From NCBI GenBank assembly GCA_963691705.1, contig OY829540.1:66016367-66080366 (forward strand): DNA of 64,000 nucleotides, given 5' to 3'. Every line of letters begins with the position of its first letter. Positions within the stretch are counted from its first letter, which is position 1. Below are positions 45,961-54,999 of this stretch, piece after piece. The notes beneath the pieces were generated by a model. It did not search any database and was not told the origin of the DNA. It saw only the letters and a list, made by a program, of their open reading frames with translations. A program made the translations under genes and the position numbers. Source of the DNA: Viola odorata (taxonomy: Eukaryota; Streptophyta; Magnoliopsida; Malpighiales; Violaceae).

Positions 45961-46009
45961 ACACTACTGTTGTATCATTGTCAAATTTCCAAGTTTGCAG
46001 ACATTTGGT

Positions 46010-46240
46010 TAATTCTTATTGTTTTGGCATTTCTGTAGGTGATCAAAGCAAATCCATTGCAGATCGATGTACTGGAAATCCAAATTCCTCATCACTTTCT
46101 TTTTGTTTATTTGTTTCGATTTACCAGATTCGCAGCACGGGATAACATATTATCATTTCAATGTGATTTATCTCATGGCTGCAACGATTTCCCCCTTCTA
46201 TCATCCATCAATCGTGTAGAATGTAATGGTAATTAACAAA
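46010..46240 (+). pseudogene. PER1-like 3' UTR relic (left of CBF copy D)
   Basis: Nearly identical to 38640-38890 except for a short deletion (ATCACCATATAT is missing). No PER1 exon. Confidence 0.75.
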
Positions 46241-46468
46241 AAAATCTGTATGATCACAATAAAACAATGTTATTTCCTCATTAAATTGATAATAAATATG
46301 CTAGCTACAAGATTAGTCTCCAAACAGTAGACTGAAATTAATGAATTATAAATAAATAAATAAAATTAATTGATGAATGGCGTACCAACAAGAGCATATA
46401 CAGACTCCTCTGCTCCACTGGAAAAAAATATTTGGTAGAGTAGAACTAATTTGTTTGAATGTCTCATC

Positions 46469-47041
46469 TTAGATAGAAAAGCTCCAAAGTGACACCTCAG
46501 TATCATAGTCATCATCATCACAGGTATGAGCAGCAGCACAATGAGGTGGGGGCAGCAGCAACCCTTCCGCCATGCTTGCCAACAAACCTGGCATCCCAAA
46601 AACTTCAGCCTCCACATCAAACACATCCTCCTCCTCCTCCCGGGCCACATTCTTCGGTTGCTCCTCCTCCTGCTTGTTCAAATTATTTTCTTGCGGACGG
46701 AACGCTTCAGCAGCCTTCGCAGCGGCCTTCTGGATATCCCTGGGATGGGCGGAAGCCGGGATGGGGAGTCTCCAAACAGAGTCAGCGAAGTTCAAGCAGG
46801 CAGCCCTACCCCTCAAAGCCAAGGCAGCCACGTCATGTGCTCTGGCAGCCATTTCAAGTGTCGGGTAAGTCCCGAGCCAAATCTTGGACTTCTTGTTGGG
46901 CTCCCTGACTTCGCAAACCCATTTCCCGGAATCCCTCTTGCGCACCCCGCGAAACACGGGATGCCTCGTCTCCCTGAACTTCTTCCTCCCTGCGGGCTTC
47001 TTCGGACAACACGAAGCTAACGTCCCGAAAGATGGACACAT
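46469..47041 (-). CDS. CBF/DREB1 AP2 transcription factor (copy D)
   Basis: Single exon, 190 residues, ATG at 47041. The AP2 domain and first signature are identical to copy C except for the residue before PKKPAG (Cys here, Ser in C). The other four differences from C are Ile for Val in RLPIPAS, Lys for Glu in AAAKAAEAF, Arg for Gln in NVAREEEE and Thr for Ala in HTCDDDD. The second signature reads DSVWR as in C. The acidic tail ends EVSLWSFSI. Same unusual [10 protein letters not shown] start as C. The 5' flank keeps a longer promoter than C and is then cut by a hAT element ~350 bp upstream. No breaks; expected role as for C. Confidence 0.88.
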   Translation of the reverse strand: MCPSFGTLASCCPKKPAGRKKFRETRHPVFRGVRKRDSGKWVCEVREPNKKSKIWLGTYPTLEMAARAHDVAALALRGRAACLNFADSVWRLPIPASAHPRDIQKAAAKAAEAFRPQENNLNKQEEEQPKNVAREEEEDVFDVEAEVFGMPGLLASMAEGLLLPPPHCAAAHTCDDDDYDTEVSLWSFSI

Positions 47042-47147
47042 TATCGAGAAGTAGTAGTAGTGGTAGCTGGTAGAAGAAGAAGAAGTACTGGTTGATAGCG
47101 CGGGGTTTGGGGACTTTTGGTTTTATGAGAGTGATTGTGGTAGAGGG

Positions 47148-47159
47148 GTATTTATAGAG
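47148..47159 (-). promoter_or_regulatory. TATA box of CBF copy D
   Basis: Minus strand CTCTATAAATACC about 107 bp upstream of the ATG, a better TATA match than that of copy C. Confidence 0.7.
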
Positions 47160-47396
47160 AAATATATTTGAAGGATAGGATATGCTAGTATATTTGAAGA
47201 AGTGCCAGCAAGGATTCACACGCTGCGGGCTGGGGCTAAGGAAAGTAGGAAAAACCACGCTTTCTTTTTGGATAGTAAAACTAAGTGATGTGCTGGCTTG
47301 CTTTATTTATTGCCGCGTGTAAGCTCTGGACCCCATCTTTTTGGATAGTAAACTGTTTGACTATTTGACTAACTGGGAGCGAAAGAGAGAGTGACC

Positions 47397-48405
47397 TATG
47401 GGAGTTCATCGGAATTTCGTAATCGGAATTCCAAAATTTTGGTTATTCGGATTCGAAATTTCAAAATTTCAAAAATCGAACTTTACTATGAAACAAAAAT
47501 GGGTAAGAAAATTCTAAAATACCGAACTTTTTGAAATTTTCTTACCAATAAATTTTCTTACCGAAATACCTACTCTATGTCGATCTCTCATTCTCAATCC
47601 CAAACAAACCCTCACTCTCTGTTGTCTACCATTCAGCTCTCCCTCTCCATTCTCACAAAAGAAAATACTCTCGCTCCCTCTTCTTCTCCCTCAAACTCAT
47701 CTCATCCCTCTCAATCTCCCAATCGTCGCCGACCAACACCACACCAACACCCACTCCCTCTTGGCCCAATCGCCGCCACAGCACCATCATCCCCTCAATC
47801 GTCGCCGACCAACACCACACCAACACCCACTCCCTCTTGGCCCAATCGCCGCCACAACACCATCATCCCCTCAATCGTCGCCCTAGCGCCACGCTCTCTC
47901 TCCTCCCAATTCGGCAACCACACTAGAGAAAAGTAATTTCTTCCTCATCCATGAATATTCATCGTCTCGTCTTCTGTAAGGGTTGGATACGGGTTTGTTT
48001 GTAACGGGTATGGGTTTGTCTTTATTTGGTATGGGTTGTATTTAACCGGTGTTGGTTTGTATTTAATGGGTATGGGTTTGATTTGGTCTTGGTGTTGGTT
48101 TGGGTGGCCGGACTTGTAAGGTGGACGGCAACAGTGGCTGCTTGAGCTGGAGGAAGAAGATGGTGATTTTAGGGTCTGGCTGGTGGGCTGGCTAGTTTGA
48201 GTCAGTGAGCCGGCCCATCAAAAAGGAAAAGAATGGAAGATGGGTTGGAGGTTCGGAAGTTTGATTTTTTGAACTTCCGTTCCATAATAATTTTGGTTTC
48301 TAGAAAATGAAAGTTCGAAACGGAAAGGATTTCAAAAAGTTCAAAATTTCAGAATTTCCAATTTCAGAATTTCAAAATCTTCCGAAATTCCGATGAACAC
48401 CCCTC
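47397..48405. mobile_element. hAT-like element in the CBF copy D promoter
   Basis: Terminal inverted repeats TGGGAGTTCATCGGAATTTC and GAAATTCCGATGAACACCCC are flanked by a near 8-bp duplication, GAGTGACC (47389) and GAGTGAAA (48406). The paralogous site beside copy C (GAGTGAACCAGC near 40010) is empty. The interior has a 76-bp tandem repeat and a Ser/Pro/Thr-rich open frame (47577-47936) without known domains. No transposase seen. Confidence 0.75.
47721..47890. repeat. 76-bp tandem repeat, just over two copies
   Basis: AATCGTCGCC starts at 47721, 47797 and 47873. The two full units, containing CCAACACCACACCAACACCC, are nearly identical. Confidence 0.9.
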
Positions 48406-48904
48406 GAGTGAAACAACGGGAAACAACAGTAGCTTTCAGCAATTGTTGTCTGATTTCAGTTTTATCAGTTTAATAATTAAAAAAAAGTATATCTTCGTCT
48501 TTTTTTTTTTGATCAATTATATCTGAACTTTTTGTTTCACTATTTTGAATATTTAATACCATCAAAATTGGCTTTAGCCAATTCGGTGGATTTAGGTGAA
48601 TTCGAACATGCTAAATTGGGCTTGGTTTTGGCCCAAAATTAAGTAATCCATTATGTCTCAAACCCATTACACCCATTACCCAATTATACTCTTCTTCTTT
48701 TTTCATTCAATTAAATTCATTTAGTAATTATTTCACCTATTTTTTTTAATTTAGTGAATGTTTATTTCACTAAATTAAATATAGACTTGTTTTAGCCATA
48801 TGAGTTGGATTTGATCACATATACTCATTTTATACCACTTAAGTTTGATTTTTATCATTTTAGTTTATTTTTTAACATTTATACTGGATTTTCTTCCATT
48901 TTTT
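48406..48904. other. AT-rich intergenic DNA
   Basis: No gene or repeat border recognised. Confidence 0.4.
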
Positions 48905-49189
48905 TCATGTGGTAGCAATTCCTTTCCTCAATGGTGTACCAAACCCAGATCCTAGGTGCCCAATCAGCCCTTTCAGGTACATCTCCGCATAGAACGGCAT
49001 CGCATCGACATCCGCTGAATCAACACTAGAGCTTGGCCAGTTAGTCTCTGCAACAACAACGGGCAAGTTCTTGTGTCCAGCAACCACTAAAGTTGTCACC
49101 ACCGTGTCAACCATCATATCGAACAGGTTACGGTACCTCAGTCTAATAACCAGATCGTCACGAAAATTGCACGAATGCTCTTCAAACAA
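48905..49189 (-). pseudogene. Glycoside hydrolase 17 (beta-1,3-glucanase) fragment
   Basis: The minus-strand frame reads RNLFDMMVDTVVTTLVVAGH, then KNLPVVVAETNWPSSSVDSA and YAEMYLKGLIGHLGSGFGTP. This is the C-terminal third of the catalytic domain of plant glucan endo-1,3-beta-glucosidases. The nucleophile Glu context is usually ETGWPS; here it is ETNWPS. Nothing of the rest of the domain is found on either side, so it is a gene fragment. Confidence 0.8.
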
Positions 49190-50134
49190 AGCAAACCCTA
49201 GCGGATCTCACAATTAAAAAATCACTTATACCCGATCGAGTTTTTGTTGCGCACTATAGCCGGCCATACCTGAAATGATCAGTTCGGGTATTATTTATAC
49301 TCGGACCAAATTTAATTAAACTAAGTAAAATTCGGTCAAACGAGTATGAGCATGGACGAATTTTTATATTTAAGAAAAAATGGTGATTCCTAATCTAAAC
49401 GATCAAAACTTACTTTAAGCAAACAAAAACAAATCTCCGTATTTCAAATCAACTTCAAATGATCAAGCTCAAATCTAGATGATCTATCATATATGTCATC
49501 GTCTCATAACGAGCATCTTTAGTCTTTCAATTTTTCTTCAATGCTACCATAATTGTCCTTAAAATTTAATATTTTATTATATTTAAAGGAAGAAAGGCAA
49601 CAAATATGAAAAAAATTATGGATTATTACGATAGAGTTTAAGAAAATATGGAATTCCGATAACACTCTAGATAAAAGAATGAATGATAATGGTAGGCATG
49701 ATAAACAACGCAGCTTAATGTTATTCTTACAATTTAAATTGTTATTCATATACATTTTACTTATAAATATTTTCAATAGTAAAAATAGGCTAGTGTAAAA
49801 AAATCATAAGTAATGAATGTGAGAATAATAATTTAAGGTGTGAGAATAACACCACCCAATGCAAAGCTCGATGATACATTTATAAGAGAAAAATACTTTT
49901 ACAACGAGTTTAAGAAAAAAAGTATACTTTGATGGAAAAAAAAATATACTTTAATGATTCAAAAGATCCATACGTTTGTTGTTTTGGACAATAAAAGTCC
50001 TTGTATTTAATTAATTCAATTTTTTCAATTTCATAAAATTAAAGAAAATAATTTTCAATATTAATGTCCTACATTCAATAAATTAAATGCTATTAAAAAA
50101 AATCCACGTGACACTGGCTAACGTACACTAAAGT
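49190..50134. other. AT-rich intergenic DNA
   Basis: No gene, RNA gene or element border recognised up to the target duplication at 50135. Confidence 0.45.
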
Positions 50135-50439
50135 CCAAAATCCGGATTTTGTTCCTCTAATGTTCCTTGTAACATGACTGGTCATGTTACAAGGATCTGA
50201 ACCGTCTAATAAAATTGAATGGTTCAGATTAAAAGTCTAAATAATTAAATGATAGGGCTAACGGATCTGATTAAAACACCGTTAACTTATTTCTGTTAAT
50301 TAATTTTTTTTTTGTTAATTATTTGCCCTCCCTCTTCTTCTTCCTCACTCTCCATCTCCTCCTCCTGCTCCACTCTCCTCTCCACGCTCCTTTACGATTT
50401 CTTCCTCAAATCTCTTTCAGCAAATCATGAGCAAACCAA

Positions 50440-51734
50440 CCACCACCGACGCCTGCGGCGGAGTCTCCGCCCTTGTTTCCGCGCGGATCCTGTCTGCAGT
50501 GTTGATGGCGTGACTTACCGGTGCGGTTGCCATGACGCCATCTATAGCGGCACCCGCGTCGCTGACGCCATCTATAGCGGCACCCGCGTCGCTAAATTAG
50601 GAGCTTGTGAGGTCGGTAATAGCGGCAGTGCTTCTCTCCCTGGTCAAGCACTCCTCTTGGTTCACATTGTTGGAGAAATAAAGACCAACCCGGATCTCTC
50701 TTAATGGAATGATACTGTCCGCTTTAGGTCTGCGCCCGCACGGTTTTCACAAAAGGTCTCATTCCATTAAGAAGATCAACTCCTCTTATATTTAGTCTTT
50801 CTCTCCCTTTTCTTTCCGACGTGGGACTTTATTCGCACACCCCAACAATCTCCCCCTCGAACTAAGTACCACAGAGCCAACCACATTGGGCTCACCAATC
50901 TCCCCCTCGAACCTCTCGACCTGGAGAACCACCATACTTTTCAAGTTCGGCCAAGAGATTCACAGCGTGCCACCCACATCAAAGCCCAATACTCAGGCCC
51001 AGTCGAACCTTCGGCTCCGCTACCATTTGTTGGAGAAATAAAGACTAACCCGGATCTCTCTTAATGGAATGATACTGTCCGCTTTGGGCCTGAGCCCGCA
51101 CGGTTTTCACAAAAGGCCTCATTCCATTAAGAAGATCAACTCCTCTTATATTTAGTCTTTCTCTCCCATTTCTTTCCGATGTGGGACTTTGTTCGCACAC
51201 CCCAACAATCTCCCCCTCGAACTAAGTACCACAGAGCCAACCACATTGGGCTCACCAATCTCCCCCTTCGAACCTCTCGACCTAGAGAACCACCGTACTT
51301 TTCAAGTTCGGCCCCAACAATCTCCCCCTCGAACTAAGTACCACAGAGCCAACCACATTGGGCTCACCAATCTCCCCCTTCGAACCTCTCGACCTGGAGA
51401 ACCACCGTACTTTTCAAGTTCGGCCAGCAGATTCACAGCGTGCCACCCACATCAAAACCCAATACTCAGGCCCAACCGAACCTTAGGCTTCGCTACCATT
51501 TGTTGGAGAAATAAAGACTAACCTGGATCTTTATTAATGGAATGATACTGTCCGCTTTGGGCCTGAGCCCGCACGGTTTTCACAAAAGGCCTCATTCCAT
51601 TAAGAAGATTAACTCCTCTTATATTTAGTCTTTCTCTCCCATTTCTTTCCGATGTGGGACTTTGTTCGCACACCCCAACACACATTGTGTGGCTCTTCTT
51701 GATAGGGTTCTCTTTGCTCTTCGGCCTCTTCTAA
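50440..51734 (+). pseudogene. Kazal-type protease inhibitor (KPI) fragment split by a TRIM
   Basis: Part 1 (to 50667) reads ADPVCSVDGVTYRCGCHDAI, then an exact 10-residue duplication (DAIYSGTRVA twice), then KLGACEVGNSGSASLPGQAL and LLVHI. After the inserted TRIM, part 2 (51681-51734) continues with VWLFLIGFSLLFGLF and stop. The VCxVDGVTYxCGC pattern with a C-terminal hydrophobic tail fits the small plant Kazal-type inhibitor-like proteins (Arabidopsis KPI type). The start is missing and the frame upstream belongs to the element's terminal repeat, so it is a captured fragment. Confidence 0.7.
50668..51680 (-). mobile_element. TRIM retrotransposon with three LTRs
   Basis: Three 180-bp LTR copies (50668-50847, 51028-51207, 51501-51680), each TGTTGG...CCAACA, are separated by two short internal regions. 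The 5-bp target duplication CACAT flanks the whole (50663-50667, 51681-51685). On the minus strand the primer-binding-like site TGGTAGCGGAGC lies next to an LTR (compare TGGTATCAGAGC for initiator Met tRNA). A purine tract GAGGGGGAGATTG lies at the other end of the internal region. It codes for nothing, as expected for TRIMs. The second internal region contains a partial duplication (CCCCTCGAACTAAG phrase repeated near 51217 and 51325). Confidence 0.9.
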
Positions 51735-52169
51735 TTTGAGAGTTTCCCTTCATTTTTTATGCCGGATCTTCATTGTAGATGGAATTTGATGATTATTTGA
51801 TTATTTTGTTGTATTTTTTCTAATTATGCAGTATGATTTTTGTTATTGGTTGTAAATGAAATTCTTTGTATTGAGAATAGTAGATACTGATTTTATCATT
51901 TTGGATCTTTCATTTACTGGAATTTATTTTATGCCGGAATGGAAGAAACCGAAAAAGAAAATATCATAAGTATCTATTATCGACTTTAATTTGATCATTT
52001 CATTTCCATTTTGGACAGTTGAGCGTGTAAATTCACTTCCAGTTTTACATTCTTTAAGAATAATACAAGAAAGACGATTCCTTTACAGACAAATTCTTCA
52101 AAGTATTACATACGAATGGCGAAAGAGATGATGCTCTTAACTCTTTGGCTGGATATGTTTACACTTAAA
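51735..52169. other. Non-coding interior of the Pack-MULE
   Basis: AT-rich. Probably the 3' part of the captured Kazal-type gene, followed by the 3' part of the NPF fragment. Confidence 0.4.
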
Positions 52170-53560
52170 CTACTGTAATGGAAGCCCGAAAAATAATAAG
52201 CGAAGCGTTCCTACTGCCTTTTTATAGGTGTACCAGTTAGAGATGGGGAAGAAGGCAAATAAGTTCAGGACACTAAGCACTACCAATACCCAGAAAAAAG
52301 TAGTCAATGTGACCATAGTTTAAGTTGTCTGGTATCCATCCTGGCTTTCCATGCGTAGCAGTGATGCTGATGACAACGGTAACAAGGAGAGAGCTCAAGT
52401 AGTTGCCAAGGGCTACGGTGGTGAGTGATAGAGCAGAACACATGCTCCTCATCGCGTCAGGCGCTTGCTCGTAGAATAATTCCAACTATCCGATGAATGT
52501 GAAAACTTCTGCACACCCTATGAGGAAGTATTGGGGAACTTGCCAAAATATGGACAGTGGCATTTCTTTAATCTCGTAGTAGTTGTGCCTCCTCACCATT
52601 CCGAGTCTGATATTTCCTAGAATTGCAGCAGATACCATGGCGAATATCAATATGAAGAGGTCAATGCCCATCCGTTGCAGCTGAGTGAAGCCATGTTTGT
52701 GACCTGTCAGTTTTCTTGCAACTGGGACGATGATTCGATATGGAAGGTGGATTTGCCAACGCGCGTATCCATTCTTTCACCTTGCAGCACAAATAAATTG
52801 CCCATCTGACTGTAAACAGCTGCAAAGATGATACCAGTGGCCCATATAGGGAGTAATCGGATGATCACTTTTAGCTCCTCCATTTGGGTGACAGTGCAAA
52901 GTCTCTATGGGTCTACTGAACCCTTTACCTGGTCAGTTTGTTCTTCCACGGCTGCCTTGTCGAGGAAACTGCAGAATGAATATTTCAACAGTCAATAAGA
53001 AATAAAATAGCTGATAAATAAACACCCCTGAAATCCATCAAGTAACAGACAATAAGTACAGACACTAACCTAATATCGTTGGTATGGTCAAGCTTGCGGC
53101 TTCCAGCAATGTTGGATTCAGCCTCTGCAGTCTCGTATAGAAGAGACTTGTCAGCAGGTACTTTGACTTTGTACTTTCTAAAGGATGCCACCAGCACCTG
53201 AGACATGCGCGTGAGAGGGCTGCCTCCAGGCTTTTGGTACCTATACAGCCGAGTACCTGAAAAGAAAGCCACAACAGCTATTGCCATGGCTATAGCTGGA
53301 ATGCCAAAACCCCATCCCCAACTAACAGTATCTTGCACCCAAACAAGTACAGAAGCAGCTATCAGAGCGCCGACATTGATAGAGAAGTAGAACCAGTTGA
53401 AGAAGGAGCTCTTGTGCTTCTTCTCAACTTCAACCGCATCATCAAACTGATCGGCTCCATAGGATGAGACACAAGGCTTAATACCTCCTGTCCCGAGTGC
53501 TATCAGATAAAGTGCCTCAAAGAAAAGAAAAAATAAGGCTAGCAAGAGGTGCAAAGAAAC
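52170..53560 (-). pseudogene. NPF8-type (NRT1/PTR family) transporter fragment
   Basis: Pieces in order on the minus strand: ALGTGGIKPCVSSYGADQFD (proton-dependent oligopeptide transporter motif) and GWGFGIPAIAMAIAVVAFFS. Next comes GSVDP-stop-RLCTVTQMEELKV, where the Trp codon is TAG near 52893. Then follow [60 protein letters not shown] and [19 protein letters not shown]. Frames break at least after KSTFHI (near 52735), near 52490 and at 52275. The first membrane segments are missing. In an intact gene this family moves nitrate, peptides or hormones; this copy cannot. It lies inside the Pack-MULE-like element. Confidence 0.85.
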
Positions 53561-53579
53561 CCATTCTTAGTCAGAAATT

Positions 53580-53900
53580 ACCTTTCCTGTCAGATTCTGT
53601 TCATTGCACGGCCATTTCCAAAGCTTCTGAACCCCATTTGATCCCAATGCCAAAATACCCACACCAGAATTTGTATATAGAAGTCTAACTACCTGGTTAT
53701 CAATGATACAGTTGCAGGCTTGTAAGCTACATGAAATAAAAAAACTATTATAATAGAAGAATTGAGCACACCTTGGCTATAGTATCTGTGGTGTTTGGAA
53801 GGGTAACTAATCGGCAGTCACCATGGTCCACAATTTCAGCCAGCTGCCAGGGTTTTGTTTTACCACTTGCATCATTCCATGCCTCTATTCAGGGCGCCAA
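53580..53900 (-). pseudogene. TOPLESS-related (TPR) corepressor fragment
   Basis: Two exon-like pieces on the minus strand: near 53890-53770, DASGKTKPWQLAEIVDHGDC then RLVTLPNTTDT; near 53705-53585, VVRLLYTNSGVGILALGSNG then VQKLWKWPCNEQNLTGK. These are characteristic of the WD40 region of TOPLESS/TPR corepressors. An intron-like gap separates them. The fragment lies directly upstream of, and in the same orientation as, the NPF fragment inside the element. Confidence 0.75.
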
Positions 53901-54399
53901 CTCCATTCTTAAATAAGAAAACCAAAAAGTAGAATCAATACTTTCCCCTGAATGAACCAACACAGTAGTTGTAGAAGTTTAACAGAACATAATTTTCATA
54001 CAAGCAAGAATCTGTAGTTATGATTTGAGGCAATAAATCAAATATATTTTGACAGATAAAACAACGATCCCAACAATTACAAGACTACTTGGTTTATTAG
54101 TTCATAAGACTTGAACAAACAACACTACAAGAACGAATGACAGATCGTAAAGATGTGAACTCAGTTAGAATCTCCAAAGTAAAACAGCAGATGAATCAAA
54201 CACATATTTAATAAGAGATTATCAATCTCAGTTGATTATCTAAGTAAATTGCTATAAATACCTGACAAGCCAAGAATTCTTTAAAAAATGAGCAAGCAGT
54301 GAGAGAACGACAAGCAAGTAGGGTCACACTCTCGTGCGGCGCGAAGATCGGTAACAGCTGCGGCGCGAAGGGAGGGGTCAGAAGTGAAGGTGTTGAGGA
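53901..54399. other. Non-coding interior of the Pack-MULE
   Basis: No recognisable gene piece. The right terminal repeat begins around 54400. Confidence 0.4.
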
Positions 54400-54658
54400 A
54401 GAGATCGTAAAGGAGCGTGGAGAGGAGAGTGGAGCAGGAGGAGGAGATGGAGAGTGAGGAAGACGAACAGGGAGTGCAAATAATTAACTGAAACAACTTA
54501 ACGGTGTTTTAATCAAATCTGTTATACATGTCATCTAATTATTTAAACTTTTAATCTGAATCATTCAATTTTATTGGACGGTTCAGATTCTTTATAAGAA
54601 ACATTAGAGGGTTCAGATTTTTTATAAGAAACATTAGAGGAACCAAATCCCAAAATCC

Positions 54659-54856
54659 TTCATAGAAGAAAGGAACGAAAGAGAATGCGAACTCTTAGTA
54701 AAACGAGCGATCTTTGTTGTTAAAAAAAGGAAAAATAAAATAAAATAAAATAGGATGTTCTATTCAGTATTCACCACGCAGCATCACCACGGCATCATCT
54801 TACCCACTGATATACTAATACTCCTCCGGCCACGCCGTACACCACCGTCCTTTCCC
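54659..54856. other. Short spacer
   Basis: Between the Pack-MULE target duplication and the CBF stub; no features seen. Confidence 0.4.
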
Positions 54857-54990
54857 TAATTCCCGGAATCCCTCCGCCGCACCCGGCGAAACACGGGATG
54901 CCTGGTCTCCCTAAATTTCTTCATCCACGCACGCTTCTTAGGATAACTCGAAGCTAATATCACTTCCTCGTCCGAAAGATGGGTACGTCG
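54857..54990 (-). pseudogene. CBF/DREB1 stub fused to PER1 exon 1 (copy E)
   Basis: On the minus strand: RTHLSDEEVILASSYPKKRA, then [20 protein letters not shown] and SGN-stop. This is the N-terminal part and the first AP2 strand of a CBF most like copy F (SDEEV, PKKRA). Gly-Arg of the signature is Trp-Met and Gly of FRGVR is Arg. The rest of the gene is missing. At its 5' side, within a few bases, begins PER1 exon 1 sequence in the opposite strand, so two duplicates were joined here. Confidence 0.8.
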
Positions 54991-54999
54991 CACTATTGA

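Larger units (their letters stand above)
50144..54649. mobile_element. Pack-MULE-like element carrying three host-gene fragments
   Basis: The outer ~270 bp are imperfect inverted repeats. The left has GTTCCTCTAATGTTCCTTGT, then a GAACCGTCTAATAAAATTGA phrase, AAAACACCGTTAA and CTCACTCTCCATCTCCTCCT. The right (54400-54649) has the same sequence in reverse complement. A perfect 9-bp target duplication, CCAAAATCC, lies at 50135-50143 and 54650-54658. Nine-base duplications and long inverted ends mark Mutator-like elements. Inside are a Kazal-type inhibitor fragment (+), an NPF8-type transporter fragment (-) and a TOPLESS-related fragment (-), with no transposase. The Kazal fragment is itself split by a TRIM element. 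Confidence 0.82.

Noticed and set aside
47577..47936. 119-residue Ser/Pro/Thr-rich frame as a gene
   Set aside because: Low complexity, inside a hAT-like element, and largely made of the 76-bp tandem repeat.
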